This document shows, one piece after another, positions 39,801-46,245 of a stretch of DNA of 64,000 bases (positions within the stretch are counted from its first letter, which is position 1; every line of letters begins with the position of its first letter). Below the pieces are notes generated by a model, which had not been told where the DNA came from, did not search any database, and saw only the letters and a program-made list of their open reading frames with translations. This DNA comes from Harmothoe impar (taxonomy: Eukaryota > Annelida > Polychaeta > Phyllodocida > Polynoidae), in assembly GCA_947462335.1 (NCBI GenBank), contig OX381708.1, forward strand, positions 5,208,001-5,272,000, read 5' to 3'. The position numbers and the translations under genes are program-made.

Positions 39801-40493
39801 TCTGTAAAATGTAATCAATTTACCAAACTTTCATAAAAATCGAGCTACCTACCCTATTTTTTTGCGTCTTGTTACCGGAATACAACATTTTCTTTTTTTC
39901 TTGGCCTTAGGCTTATACATGAGGTTTTACGGTAACACATACCGATTCAAACTTAAAACCACCATAAAGGTCAGATTAGGCCTAAAAAGTTGTGTTCCAG
40001 TAACATGTGCAAAAATAAATAGGGTCAGTAGGTCGCTTCTTTTTTTTAACCACTTTTTTTTTAGTAAAAATGAAAAGCAAATTTTAGTTGTAAAATCGTC
40101 GAAAGATGTCTTAGAGATTATAGAAAATGTCCACAAAAAGTTTGGGTCGGCCCCAAAAACGTAGTCGGTCGGGATACCGGAATACAACTTTTTACTTTTT
40201 TGGCCTTACGCCAGTGGCCATAGAGAGGGTGTGGCACGTACCTTGGGGCTGACGGACAGGATATGTTTGTTTCTCTCCTCGTACAGAACGTTCTCCAACC
40301 ACCCGGCCGGGTTAGCCGCCACGAGCCGCGATATGGATGACCCATCCCCTCCCGACCCGCGACCCAGGGTACGCAGAACGATACTCGTGTGCTCTAAATG
40401 TCGCCGTAGAAGCTTTAGGAACATGTTGGTCCGCCGTCGTCGTTGGAAACCGTTGTAGAGATCGACAACGAGATAGGCGAGAGTGAGGAACAT
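6695..40493 (-). CDS. HLCS: Holocarboxylase synthetase (biotin-protein ligase), complete spliced gene
   Basis: The enzyme uses ATP to make biotinyl-5'-AMP and attaches biotin to the carboxyl-carrier lysine of acetyl-CoA, pyruvate, propionyl-CoA and methylcrotonyl-CoA carboxylases, in cytosol and mitochondria. Fifteen coding exons, 5' to 3' on the minus strand: 40493-40242, 36470-36297, 35750-35597, 26458-26038, 24534-24192, 22301-22141, 21288-21165, 20284-20135, 18838-18659, 15746-15472, 13425-13358, 10498-10338, 9397-9283, 8218-8005, 6878-6695. Every junction is AG/GT and every phase matches. The sum is 2976 nt (992 codons including the stop, 991 residues). The catalytic half has GRGGN (768-772), LKWPND (about 827-832) and GIGFNV (about 860-865), in the family order. 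The N-terminal half matches the long regulatory region of animal HLCS. The protein is longer than human HLCS (726 residues in the short form). Identity is from remembered human homology and is firm; exact splice sites are inferred by eye. Confidence 0.95.
7593..7663 (-). tRNA. tRNA-like sequence (pseudo-tRNA or SINE head)
   Basis: A 71-nt cloverleaf-like sequence: a 7-bp acceptor stem with two G-U pairs (AGCCCTG with TGGGGCT), A-box-like GTGGTGTAGCGGTAGCA and B-box GGTTCGATTCC with a perfect 5-bp T stem. The anticodon arm is poor: the standard 5-bp stem does not form and a CTCCG/CGGAG hairpin forms instead. It sits inside a block (about 7560-7775) that interrupts a dispersed palindromic repeat, so it moved as part of an inserted element. 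A functional tRNA is less likely than a SINE or pseudogene. Confidence 0.5.
8005..8218 (-). CDS. HLCS: HLCS exon 14 (GIGFNV, residues 860-931)
   Basis: 214 nt, phase 1 to 2. GIGFNVDNSDPTTCVNDAVR aligns with human [20 protein letters not shown], and it ends YYKRWLHG (human YYRYWVHS). The donor is GG/GTACGG at 8004-8003. Confidence 0.94.
8761..8958. repeat. Dispersed repeat R, uninterrupted copy
   Basis: About 200 bp, present again in inverted orientation at 18904-19286. It contains the undisturbed sequence GGATATAGTTC (8803-8813), which is the empty target of the MITE at 19056-19236. Confidence 0.85.
9283..9397 (-). CDS. HLCS: HLCS exon 13 (KWPND motif, residues 822-860)
   Basis: 115 nt, phase 0 to 1. 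It encodes NLDLRLKWPNDIYFGSSLKL and ends QTTIHANI. KWPND is the near-invariant biotin ligase motif whose lysine contacts biotin; GGIVVSS follows, as in the family. Confidence 0.95.
9577..9799. mobile_element. MITE of the CCGTA...TACGG family, TA-flanked
   Basis: Left end CCGTAGAACCCCACCTATA, right end TATAAGCGGGGTTTTACGG, both flanked by TA. Tandem-like internal copies of CCTATAAGCCGAACCCCCA. A right-half relative lies at 19868-19972. Confidence 0.8.
10338..10498 (-). CDS. HLCS: HLCS exon 12 (biotin-AMP loop GRGGN, residues 768-821)
   Basis: 161 nt, phase 1 to 0. It begins GRGGNQWLSPPGCAL, the animal version of the glycine/arginine-rich loop that closes over biotinyl-5'-AMP in biotin ligases, and continues to LRGYE (human SIPEYQ). 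The donor is GTACGT. The acceptor and first codons of this exon are tandemly repeated about 35 times immediately upstream in the intron; the copy at 10498 is the one attached to the full exon. Confidence 0.93.
10499..12990. repeat. 71-bp minisatellite made of the HLCS exon 12 acceptor and GRGGN codons
   Basis: About 35 head-to-tail copies. Each unit, read on the minus strand, holds an intron end (AATTGTGTGTCTTTGATGTCAG-like) followed by exon 12's first codons, GRGGNQWLSPPGCAL, then truncated exon sequence joined to the next intron end. Variants: TGACAT/TGACAC/TGAC, GGGCGGG/GGGGGGG. The array ends at the true exon 12. A unit of 71 bp is not a multiple of 3, so joining at an upstream copy would change the frame. 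Confidence 0.93.
13358..13425 (-). CDS. HLCS: HLCS exon 11 (residues 745-768)
   Basis: 68 nt, phase 2 to 1. It encodes LMFAVPRDLSVVVVAGQQTA then GVG, aligning with human [20 protein letters not shown] then GKG. It is too short to stand out as an open frame. The final G completes the first glycine of GRGGN in exon 12. Confidence 0.9.
13567..13740. mobile_element. MITE, TIR CCGTAAAACCTCTCTGATAA, TA-flanked
   Basis: A near-perfect palindromic end pair (CCGTAAAACCTCTCTGATAA with its complement at 13721-13740) with TA on both sides and CTATAAGCCGA motifs inside. 174 bp. Confidence 0.85.
13784..15166. mobile_element. 1383-bp non-coding DNA transposon with 225-bp TIRs and 5-bp target duplication
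   Basis: Long inverted ends (about 225 bp, over 90% alike) begin CACAGTGCGTACTCCATGAC; perfect ATAGT duplications flank them (13779-13783, 15167-15171). Each end carries the palindrome TGACCGTAATTC/GAATTACGGTCA. Five forward TATGACCGTAATTC motifs follow the left arm and seven reversed ones precede the right arm, like subterminal transposase sites. No transposase frame, so it is non-autonomous. It lies in HLCS intron 10. Confidence 0.88.
14209..14356. mobile_element. Small nested element with GTGCCTCTACATGGG ends
   Basis: Ends GTGCCTCTACATGGG and CCCATGTAGGGGCAC (inverted, one mismatch) enclose repeats of CGTGTCGATTTTT. It sits inside the 13784-15166 element, so it inserted later. Relatives: 35255-35390 and the fragment 43587-43645 at the gap edge. 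Confidence 0.7.
15270..15445. repeat. Short tandem duplication with ACTGACATTTTCTCAAAAAT
   Basis: Two copies of a unit of about 64 bp, followed by TTAACTGAC motifs. The TTAACTGAC word is also the core of the large array at 24.55-25.77 kb. It lies in HLCS intron 10, just beyond the exon 10 donor. Confidence 0.75.
15472..15746 (-). CDS. HLCS: HLCS exon 10 (residues 654-745)
   Basis: 275 nt, phase 0 to 2, with acceptor TTTTCAG and donor GTGAGT. It runs from DQRNGLLRGLRPRLNE to LGHLLIYADVMATTMNLIDV, which aligns with human [20 protein letters not shown] at the start of the ligase catalytic domain. Confidence 0.92.
16336..18658. repeat. Minisatellite made of the HLCS exon 9 end and donor
   Basis: On the minus strand the unit reads CCGGCGTGTTACTCACCAAA, ACACAG/GTAAGG and onward: the last exon codons (FTPGVLLTKTQ) plus the splice donor. 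Roughly 30 donor-bearing copies of about 39 to 62 bp occupy 16760-18658; 16336-16760 is a simpler 19-21 bp GGTGTGAAGTGAGGGGGTC array derived from part of the unit. The copy nearest the exon is the donor used in the HLCS model. Confidence 0.92.
18659..18838 (-). CDS. HLCS: HLCS exon 9 (residues 594-653)
   Basis: 180 nt, phase 0 to 0. VLLEKDPMELAVNPEVFSML, RFGMLRHLLELLGLDT and the end FTPGVLLTKTQ align with human VHLELPP, YEVLREILTTLGLSC and LTPLYLL. The exon end and its donor (CACAG/GTAAGG, exon end at 18659) are the last copy of a long tandem array that fills the following intron, so dozens of further identical or near-identical donors lie downstream. Confidence 0.88.
18904..19286. repeat. 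Dispersed repeat R, inverted copy split by a MITE
   Basis: Reverse-oriented copy of 8761-8958 (CATGGACTAAAATAACAG at one end, ATGACGGTCAAGCTT at the other), interrupted at 19056-19236. Confidence 0.85.
19056..19236. mobile_element. MITE with documented TA target duplication and empty site
   Basis: 181 bp, ends CCGTATTCAACGTAATAAGC and complement, flanked by TA at 19054-19055 and 19237-19238. The uninterrupted repeat copy at 8761-8958 has a single TA at the matching place (8808-8809), which shows insertion with duplication of TA. Confidence 0.92.
19683..19859. mobile_element. MITE, CCGTAT...ATACGG family, TA-flanked
   Basis: Ends CCGTATCGACGTAATAAGCG and CGCTTATTACGGCAAATACGG, same interior as 19056-19236. 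It abuts a right-half relic (19868-19972) of the 9577-9799 element type. Confidence 0.8.
20135..20284 (-). CDS. HLCS: HLCS exon 8 (residues 544-593)
   Basis: 150 nt, phase 0 to 0, with acceptor GTGTGTAG and donor GTAGGT. It encodes VICGRHVYRNADTLL and ends STGVAILCQ, matching human GGEAVLCQVHLE at the junction with exon 9. Confidence 0.88.
21165..21288 (-). CDS. HLCS: HLCS exon 7 (residues 502-543)
   Basis: 124 nt, phase 2 to 0. NNGTVISFGCGFDALFVERI corresponds to human [20 protein letters not shown]. It ends WRDVK with donor GTACGC. Confidence 0.87.
21325..21580. mobile_element. Family C element, GTTTGTTTCAGGTAACATGG arms
   Basis: Inverted arms GTTTGTTTCAGGTAAC and GTTACCTGAAACAAAC with AGGGTCGG motifs next to each arm. 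Non-coding. Located beside HLCS exon 7, 37 bp or so upstream of its acceptor on the minus strand. Confidence 0.75.
21806..22027. mobile_element. MITE, CCGTAAAAC...GTTTTACTGTA family
   Basis: Ends CCGTAAAACGTTGGTTGTAA and ATAACCGATGTTTTACTGTA with GGTTATAAGCCGAATGTGAG interior. It lies in HLCS intron 6 (between exons 6 and 7). Confidence 0.7.
22141..22301 (-). CDS. HLCS: HLCS exon 6 (residues 449-502)
   Basis: 161 nt, phase 0 to 2, with acceptor CCCTGCAG and donor GTAACG. AVLEQCLNPARYVIYQL and DNTALLVLSSEKAYDGMDQ align with the human segments around SVLADCVDIDSYILYHL and [20 protein letters not shown]. This is the amidotransferase-like N-terminal domain of HLCS that modulates activity. Confidence 0.9.
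22472..24010. repeat. Satellite of about 145-bp units with a 723-bp higher-order repeat
   Basis: The unit contains GAATTCCTTGGGTCCATTTT, ATTATAATCAACCTTAGGAC and the palindrome-like GTTGCTAGGCAACCAGCTG. About ten units. A leader (TTTCATACGTGGCAACAACT, 22472) recurs at 23195, so leader plus units were duplicated as a 723-bp block. The shared open frames on the minus strand are repeat-derived. It lies in HLCS intron 5. Confidence 0.88.
24011..24072. mobile_element. Mini inverted-repeat GTGGGGACTGGGGC
   Basis: Perfect 14-bp arms 24011-24024 and 24059-24072 with a 34-bp loop, breaking the last satellite unit. It may be a tiny MITE or a stem-loop. Confidence 0.5.
24192..24534 (-). CDS. HLCS: HLCS exon 5 (residues 334-448)
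   Basis: 343 nt, phase 2 to 0. Its C-terminal part, KPPNVLVYCGTKDSTRQFEA, aligns with [20 protein letters not shown] of human HLCS, and FEAVK joins AVLEQC of the next exon just as human FHEVR joins SVLADC. That match selects the donor AAA/GTTAGT at 24191-24190 over a nearby GTGAGG. An acidic segment precedes it. Confidence 0.88.
24560..25765. repeat. TTAACTGAC minisatellite
   Basis: About 1.2 kb of 10-11 bp words (TTTAACTGACA, TTTTAACTGACC, TTTTTACTGACAG), arranged in higher-order blocks of roughly 100-150 bp that repeat nearly exactly. It starts 26 bp upstream of the acceptor of HLCS exon 5 (minus strand). Confidence 0.9.
26038..26458 (-). CDS. HLCS: HLCS exon 4 (Pro/Gly/Glu-rich linker, residues 194-334)
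   Basis: 421 nt, phase 1 to 2. The GC-rich exon encodes a low-complexity, probably disordered linker: PRPSSQTPTPSRSPR, then repeats of EQPVxxYGG (SQTEQPVQQYGGSEPEQPVA). It ends NEYDYG. This explains the open shadow frames on both strands here. Animal HLCS is divergent in this region, so it is assigned by splice phase and position. Confidence 0.8.
27033..27256. mobile_element. MITE, CCGTAAATTCTCGCGTATAA ends
   Basis: Long palindromic ends (CCGTAAATTCTCGCGTATAA and GTACGCGAGAATTTACGG) with TA flanks. The adjoining 27257-27473 is a second, more decayed relative ending GTGAGGTTTTACGG. Confidence 0.8.
27596..28010. mobile_element. Family C element, poly-A/T rich
   Basis: Begins in GGCCGAAAAAAAAAGTG, contains GGTAACATGAAAGGACC and ends GGTCGGGATACCTAAATACA followed by TTGGCCCTAG. 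Arms resemble 39966-40210. Confidence 0.55.
28227..28662. mobile_element. Two adjacent MITEs of the CCGTAAAACC family
   Basis: 28227-28426 and 28438-28662 are near-duplicate copies (GGTTATAAGCCGAATGTGAG, then CCTATAAGCCGAATGGGAG), separated by TATATATA. A tandem or TA-targeted insertion next to another copy. Confidence 0.8.
28913..29212. mobile_element. G-rich palindromic element, GGGAGTGCTCATTTTTTAAC ends (family G)
   Basis: Inverted ends GGGAGTGCTCATTTTTTAAC and GTTAAAAAATGAGCACTCCC around poly-G tracts and AAAAAATTTGGACCCC words. Relatives: 32590-32728, 53643-54010, and partial copies near 26495-26830, 41150-41250 and 45185-45305. The open frame at 29005-29199 is part of it. Confidence 0.8.
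29785..30110. repeat. Tandem array of AGGACCTCATTTAGGCCGTTTT
   Basis: About 12 copies of a unit near 25 bp (TTTAGGCCGTTTTAGGACCTCA). From 30330 to 30515 another GGACCTCGGCTTTAAA pattern follows. No coding sense seen. In HLCS intron 3. Confidence 0.85.
30863..31034. mobile_element. MITE, CCGTATTCGACGTAATAAGC family
   Basis: Ends CCGTATTCGACGTAATAAGC and TTTTTACGTCGAATACGG; TA at both flanks (GTACCG and CGGTAA). Confidence 0.8.
31099..31315. mobile_element. MITE of the CCGTAAAACCCCGCC family with TTAAAGGCGGGG
   Basis: Left end CCGTAAAACCCCGCCTTTAA, right end GTCTTAAAGGCGGGGT; the right terminus is decayed. A related element lies at 50877-51093. Confidence 0.7.
32590..32728. mobile_element. 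Family G element, short copy
   Basis: GGGAGTGCTCATTTTTTAGC at the left, CAAAAAATTAGTACTCCCT at the right, poly-G interior. Confidence 0.7.
33909..34128. mobile_element. MITE, CCGTAAAACCTTGGTCATAA ends
   Basis: Same interior as 28227-28662 (GGTTATAAGCCGAATGTGG, CCTATAAGCCGAATGGGAG), right end TATAACCGAGGTTTTACGG, TA flanks. Confidence 0.8.
34730..34936. mobile_element. MITE, CCGTAAAACCTCGCGTATAA ends
   Basis: Nearly perfect palindromic ends, TA flanks, interior GCGTATAAGCCGCACCCTGA. It is the best-preserved GCGTATAAGCC-type copy in the window. Confidence 0.85.
35255..35390. mobile_element. Element with AAAAATCGACACGG and CCCATGTAGAGGCAC
   Basis: Right end GGTACCCATGTAGAGGCACA is the complement of the left end seen at 43594-43612; AAAAATCGACACGGCGACA repeats lie inside. 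Same family as 14209-14356. Confidence 0.6.
35597..35750 (-). CDS. HLCS: HLCS exon 3 (residues 143-194)
   Basis: 154 nt, phase 0 to 1, with acceptor GTGTTCCAG and donor GTGAGT. It reads VVDCCEPVAWKAGLPFGIVA and ends LELHQMM. It is part of the N-terminal extension. The next intron is the largest in the gene (about 9.1 kb) and is full of repeats. Confidence 0.8.
36297..36470 (-). CDS. HLCS: HLCS exon 2 (residues 85-142)
   Basis: 174 nt, phase 0 at both ends, with acceptor TTTTCAG and donor GTAAAA. It encodes VTLGLEGWVSYLDSQDIPIL and onward, ending QRVK. It belongs to the N-terminal regulatory region rather than the ligase core. It joins exon 1 and exon 3 in phase with no stop. Confidence 0.8.
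37590..39606. repeat. 41-bp minisatellite, about 49 nearly identical units
   Basis: Unit GAGACAGCGGRGGGAAGGGA / GCAGCGTTGGGGTAGGAGCCG with essentially one variable base (A or G). No indels are seen. Because 41 is not a multiple of 3 and the minus strand of the unit has no stop in any frame, all three minus frames stay open for about 690 codons. It lies in HLCS intron 1; the flanking coding exons join in phase without it, so it is taken as non-coding. Its G runs could form quadruplexes. Confidence 0.93.
39664..40210. mobile_element. Two family C elements in HLCS intron 1
   Basis: 39664-39915 and 39966-40210 both show CCTAAAAAGTTGTGTTCCAG-like arms with GGTCGGGATACCGGAATACA-type opposite arms and TTTTGGCCTTA ends. 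The second stops about 30 bp from the HLCS exon 1 donor. Confidence 0.65.
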
Positions 40494-40543
40494 GGCGGGA
40501 CGGTTATCTCAGTCGGTATCGCAGACAGCTGGGTCTCCCTTAT
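40242..40543 (-). CDS. HLCS: HLCS exon 1 (5'UTR tail plus residues 1-84)
   Basis: The start is the ATG at 40493-40491, in a good context (CCGCC before ATG) with an in-frame TGA 18 nt upstream, so no longer N-terminus is read within this exon. The protein begins with a hydrophobic stretch (MFLTLAYLVVDLYNGF), then a basic RRRR segment, which could be a short membrane or organelle-targeting segment. The donor is CCCCAAG/GTACGT, phase 0. About 50 nt of 5'UTR runs up to a likely acceptor at 40544-40545 (TTGCAG), so at least one untranslated exon probably lies further upstream on the minus strand. Confidence 0.75.
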
Positions 40544-41450
40544 CTGCAACAGAAAGGACGGGTTTGGTGATAAACAGTGTTGCCGAAATGACATCGGCAC
40601 ATCTGCTTTTGCCGATGTAAAATCGTAATGGCTGGTGTAAGCCTTTCAGACATTGCCACAATGGCCGGCCATGACCATAGCTTTCCAACAGTGAAAGAAT
40701 TGTTCAGATAGTCCTATTAGAAGCAGAGTTAAGGCTATGTAACCATTTTTCAATGAATTTAAACATGTCTCAATAAATTTTGGCAGTTATCATAAAAAAA
40801 CATCAATATTCATCAATATATTAGTATGAAATCCTTTTATTTTATATGACATCAATGTATACACGCTTGTTTCATATGGCCTGTGTAGAAGTCAAATGGC
40901 CTGTGACAGTGTATTAAAGGTCTCACTACACAGGCCACATCGGCAACACTGATAAACCATCATTATACTTGTAAAACGGAGGGGACTACTGGTGAGTTAG
41001 AATCACAGGGTCACAGGGGCTCCCAGAGGCTTTAGTTTATTTGTCAATTTTTAAAACACAATTGGAACCCTAGAGGATGTGACCAAAGAAATATCATCTC
41101 TTTTAAGCCAGCGCATTTACTATTGTTCAATGAGTGCCGCAAAGATTCAGACCCCCCCCCCCCCCCCATTGAGAGGGGAGATGGGAGGGGGCCAAAAATG
41201 TTCCATTGACACTGTTGTTAAATAATCATAATGATTACTCCCTTGCTATTTCATGCATATACATTTCAAAGGCAAATCTATCATTTAATCTGAATTCATT
41301 AACATTTTTAATATTTGATAGTCATATTCATAATATTTGTATATAAAAAGGGCGATTCATTAATGTTTATATCATGATTCATATCCAGCTTGGGGACTTG
41401 GTGTATATGTGTAGGGACTGTTTGTCTCTATCACTCACTGTAGCCTATAT

Positions 41451-41499
41451 AGCTCACCTACACTACAGTGTACTGTAGTCACAGTAGTGTAGGTGAGCT
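41451..41499. other. Perfect 16-bp inverted repeat (stem-loop)
   Basis: AGCTCACCTACACTAC at 41451-41466 and its exact complement at 41484-41499, with a 17-nt loop. Confidence 0.8.
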
Positions 41500-43215
41500 G
41501 TCAGAATCCACATCAAATGATCAATGACATACCGGCGCCAAATACACTCATTATCGCTCACCAGCACGCCTGCATGTCGCTGCTATTACAGCTTCTACAG
41601 CTCCCATAGTTTTACAATTCTGACACCGACATCTCATCAACATTCTCCTTCAATAAAACCTCACCGGTACATGATGCTCTTCATGGTACAGTCTTATTCT
41701 GTCTCTATTTCCCTCTCGTACTCTGTCTGTGTTTGTGCCAGTAGTTCCCGCGCTGTCCGTCAGACGGCGCCACCAGCTGTCGGCAAAGGACAAACTGTAT
41801 AGCTAGCAGCTGGAACGGAGCCGACTTCTGTTAACGTTATCTACAGACAAGGCTCAGTTTGGTATTGGTCCCTATCTCCTCCAAGCTGATAACAACGTGG
41901 TTATATCGCTCACATAAAGCATGTCAACCATCCATGTCTGAGGAAAATGGAGGGGGTGATTGCACCATGATGAATGAATTACCTCACCTTGGAAAAAAAA
42001 CCATGTTCTTCCTTTAGCAATATAATTGCATCATTCGTATGAATTTAAAGTCCCCAAACCATCCAATAAGAGAACAAAATGTCCAAATTACATTCAACAA
42101 AATAATTATTCTTTCCTTCAAGAGCAGCTCAGCGATTAGTAGGCGTTCCGTTCTACTAGATCATGAATCTGTATTTTACTCAAATATTAGACAAGTGCAA
42201 GAGACAAGTGCCCGATGTGAGATCGACGATAGCGACGACTTCTGTTGAACAACTGTGAGTTTCTTTTGTCTCCTGTCATTCAAGTGAGCTAACCCATTTT
42301 AAATGATTCACCATATATCATACCACCATGTCCTGTTATTTGGGTGTTAAACTCTGGGTGGTTTTGGCCGCAGATTGAGAGGAAGATCAGCTGATGTGGC
42401 TGTGGTCGGCGGACAGTGGTCGCCTGTGGTCGCCGCGCTCCCCGACACAGGTCCCTGAGGTGCCGGGGGAGGTGCAGGGCCCAGTGTAGGGGCACACAAA
42501 ACAAATACAGATGTGAGGGGGCAGAAAGGAGAGCATCCAGTCTAGACATTCACGGCATTATAAAAAACAGTGTCATTTCTAGGTGGCCTTGTCACACTTT
42601 AAGGATTTCCTTAAGCTGAAATTAGATGTCGGAAAATCCGGGGTAGGCCTACACTTCAGACTTCTAGGCAGGAAATATTTTGCTGAAAGCAGGCCAGAAT
42701 CCAGGGAGGGGGAGGGGCACTCCTAGCCTTAGCCATAGGGCTAGGCAAATTCGAGACAATTTGGGGAGGGGGGGGGGGGGTATTGACATTTTCATTTTGC
42801 TATGAAGAAGTAATACAGTAATGAATTCAATCTACTACTATACATAGGCCGTATACAAGGAGTGTATTAAACTATGTGTGTGTGAGGTGGGGGCGGGGGT
42901 CACAGAAGAGAAGGGGGGGGAGGGGGTCCTCTGGCCCTTGGCTTGGGGGGAAGTAGGAAGTGGGGTGGCTAGGCAGGGGTTGGGAGGGGGGCGTGGTCAT
43001 TGTTGTCTGGGATTGAGTATTGGGTAGCTATATTCCTTTGATGCAAAAAAGTTGTTTTCATTACCCCCTCACCCCGCCCCATCCCTTTGCAAGTAGGTAT
43101 TTTTAGTTTTGTTTTAACGACGGGGGGGGGGGGGGGGGGGGGGGGTTGGTGGATTTTTTAGATTTTTTTTGGGGGGGGGGTTGTATCAAAACCCATGTTT
43201 TAGTGAAATCCATTT

Positions 43216-43221
<6 letters not shown>

Positions 43222-43291
<70 letters not shown>
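43222..43291. repeat. (TA)n microsatellite
   Basis: About 35 TA dinucleotides, just after long G tracts (43122-43145, 43171-43180). The Tyr-Ile open frames across it are artefacts. Confidence 0.95.
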
Positions 43292-43294
<3 letters not shown>

Positions 43295-43645
43295 TACATA
43301 AACTCCCTTTCTGACCATAATTATGACATTACTCTGTATGCCGATGGTGCAGTAAATGCAATGAGGACTGATATATATTTGTACCCAACTGGGGTGCCGG
43401 GGGGGGGGGCAGGAATGTTGACCCCGCCCCTTTGTTATAGTGTTTGGGGGTAGATGTGGAGGCTGAGGGAACTGTGTGTGTAGCAGCCCCTGTCATGGGG
43501 GGGGGGGGGTACGGGGTTGTCGTAATGAAGGAACATTGTATTAACATAAGCTGCACCACCATGCGTGTCACCCTGTCTAGGGGTTACTTATATGTGCCTC
43601 TACATGGGTACCCGAAATTTGGACCATGTCGGCGTGTCGATTTTT

Positions 43646-43845
43646 NNNNNNNNNNNNNNNNNNNNNNNNNNNNNNNNNNNNNNNNNNNNNNNNNNNNNNN
43701 NNNNNNNNNNNNNNNNNNNNNNNNNNNNNNNNNNNNNNNNNNNNNNNNNNNNNNNNNNNNNNNNNNNNNNNNNNNNNNNNNNNNNNNNNNNNNNNNNNNN
43801 NNNNNNNNNNNNNNNNNNNNNNNNNNNNNNNNNNNNNNNNNNNNN
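43646..43845. other. Assembly gap, exactly 200 N
   Basis: The round size suggests a placeholder, so true distance and even adjacency are uncertain. The left edge is a piece of the GTGCCTCTACATGGG repeat, which probably broke the assembly. Confidence 0.95.
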
Positions 43846-45797
43846 TGTGAGTCTGTTACACTTATGGTGTCATGATACAATTGGCAGAGTGATGTTCTGA
43901 TATTTTCTTTACTATTAAGTGGCTCCTAGTGTGGTTCAAAATTTGATGGTGTGCATAAATGATACCTTAAACAGAGGCTGAAGTAATTTCTGATCTTTTT
44001 AAAATGTCTTTCAATATCGGAGTCAGATCAGATTTTGCAGTAGTTGCCATGGAAAAAGCAAAGTCTAAACATGGTCAAATTTTCAAGTGCCCCACCAACC
44101 TCTGACCTTGACTTTGACCGCCAAGCATGACCTCTTGGTTACCATGGATACCATAAACTTTTTAAAACTCCTTTTAAAAGCAAGCATTGCCCATCTTCTG
44201 ATATCCCTATTATCACTCTCAGTCAAAAATAAGGTCTCCTAGCACTGATTATATCCACTAGAAGTAGGGACTATTTGGCTGTGCTAGGTTTTCTGGGTGT
44301 ATTAGTACCGTGACATCTTATCTCTCCCCTAGTCCCCTGGAAAGCTCCTCCGCTCCCACTACTGGTTAACTGTGTAGTATGTAGACAATCTACCCGCACC
44401 TCCTTCTACGAGGATCCCAAGGATTTTCTCTCTTTGATGAGTCTATTTCTCTCAATTTTACACATTTGAAAGAAATGAAGAGTGTTTATGAGTGTAAATG
44501 ACTGTGTCCTATTGATAAATACATTCCTTTTCTTTCAACCTTGTAAAATAGCTGAGAAATCTGAGTTTGAAATAGACTTCACAAAGAGAGAAAATCCTTA
44601 GGGTCTTCGTACAATCAACCCCGCAATGGCCTGAATCGGGGCATGAAACAGCAACCATAAGAGAGCGAATATGTATTAGAATACATCAGCATATATAACG
44701 GGTGATTTTTCCCCTACCCATTTATGAATTTTGGGTAGATTCAGGTTCCATCTGTTGATGGGGCACCATCAAGCTGGCCCACCTTGACTTCTGTTCCCCA
44801 AGCGTCATCGCTGGCACCAAAGGTTGCTGGTTAAAATAGTTCCTGTGCGCTTGGTGCTGTTGTATTAAAAGTGCAGATGGGTACCCCGTAGGAATCCCCC
44901 CCCCCAATATTCGGGGGAAGTGACGCGGTCATGGCTCCTCAAATACCAGCGATGTCGCTCGGACGCGTCCGAGGACGAGTTGGGGCCGGCTTGGGGGCAC
45001 CATGTGTGAATCTTCCCAGCGTAGGGAAACAAAAGACCACTAGTGTAAGGAGGTAGGTGCTGCCACAGTGGGAATTGTAGGAACTACTTACATAGAAAAC
45101 AATTGTGCAGCCCACTTTTCCAGCAGCCAATGAGAGTGCATGATTTTAGACATGTGACCTGTGACATGCCAAGAGTGACAAATTTGGTCTTTTGGAATGT
45201 AGTGCCAAAAAATTTTGACCCCTAGACCGGGGGGATTGTAAAAAAAGTTTTTGGCGCTCCGTGCGGAAACCCACCACCCCGCTGTTGATAATAAATGATC
45301 ATTCCCTTAGTCTGTTTGGATAATGACTCCCGCTGTGACTCACAAGGTGTCCTTGATGTACTTTATACAGGAGGACAGTCAGAAGGAGTTCCACACCCAG
45401 GTCACCACCACTCCCTACCAGGTGAGTTACCTTTTCGCAAATTTGCTAAATATACAATTTTGCAGGTATGTAAACTCACAAATTTTAGCATAAGGTATTT
45501 ATATGACTATATATGTACTGGATATATATTCGCGCCGTCCATGAATTCGTAAAAATATGTACCCTGTGAAATAAAATACGTTCACAGTATAGGCGTGTAG
45601 CCGGTTGAATTATCAGCCAATGAGATAACTCCCTGCCCCTCACTGCAGCATTCTTAGGGGGCATTATGTAACAGCTTGTGCCCATTGTGATTGCTGTACA
45701 GTGCTTATCTCGCCAGTTACCAGATCAAGCAATGGTGCCCCCTACTAAGGAACCTGCAACCTTGGTATAGATGTACGTTGTATATGTCTAACTGACA
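43846..45797. other. No recognised gene except the 45371 micro-exon candidate
   Basis: Mixed unique sequence and a family G fragment (45185-45305). None of the missing DCAF6 WD40 exons can be seen here. Confidence 0.5.
45371..45421 (+). CDS. Candidate 51-nt micro-exon upstream of DCAF6 (unrecognised)
   Basis: A 17-codon open stretch encoding EDSQKEFHTQVTTTPYQ sits between an AG (45369-45370) and a perfect donor (CAG/GTGAGT). It is phase 0 at both ends and would join the first visible DCAF6 exon in frame. The upstream pyrimidine tract is poor and I do not recognise the peptide in human DCAF6. It may be a lineage-specific exon or chance. Confidence 0.35.
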
Positions 45798-46245
45798 TAG
45801 GGATGTCATCGGTATCACAGGTATCGATACATCGCTATCTTTTATGTATCTGATAACCGAATCAACAAATGATGGGTATCAATATGCCGCCATCTTGGAT
45901 TTTCTTTTTGCTACATTTGCATTTTTACTGCGTGTAAATCGGACCATTATTAAGGTATTTGGGTGGTAAAAGGTGAAAGACTAAATTAAAATTTTACTTT
46001 ATTTAAAATGTCGTTGTCTGTACTTGAGAGGCTTTTAAGATGTCCCTCTTGAGAATCTTTTTAAGGTGTCTGTCTGTAGTTGAGAATGGTTTGAGGTGTC
46101 CATATCCTGAAAATATTTTTTCAAAAAGTGCTCTAATCTATCTTTTATATAATTATGATGATGAATAACTGATATATCAAACATATTGACACCAAAATAG
46201 GTAATAACTGATAAACAATAAAATTTGCTACCAATGACATCCCTA
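45798..46245. mobile_element. hAT-like MITE with 8-bp target duplication AACTGACA, next to a DCAF6 exon
   Basis: TIRs TAGGGATGTCATCGGTA and ACCAATGACATCCCTA; perfect flanking AACTGACA at 45790-45797 and 46246-46253. Length 448 bp, non-coding. The element ends 25 bp before the exon at 46271, so the intron's branch-point region is within or next to element sequence. Confidence 0.88.

Larger units (their letters stand above)
40544..43645. other. Upstream flank of HLCS; no gene recognised
   Basis: This should hold the HLCS promoter and untranslated first exon. A GC-rich open stretch at about 42366-42490 (plus strand, after TTTTGGCCGCAG) could be an exon, but I recognise nothing in it. C-rich (41150-41168), G-rich (42765-42780, 42890-43010, 43122-43145) and TA tracts lead up to the gap. 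Confidence 0.5.

Noticed and set aside
42289..42549. GC-rich open frames on both strands at 42.3-42.5 kb
   Set aside because: No homology recognised and no consistent exon phase to either gene; kept only as a remark.
43103..43453. Tyr-Ile repeat frames
   Set aside because: Translation of the (TA)n microsatellite.
43444..43900. Open frames across the N run
   Set aside because: They are produced by unknown bases translated as X.
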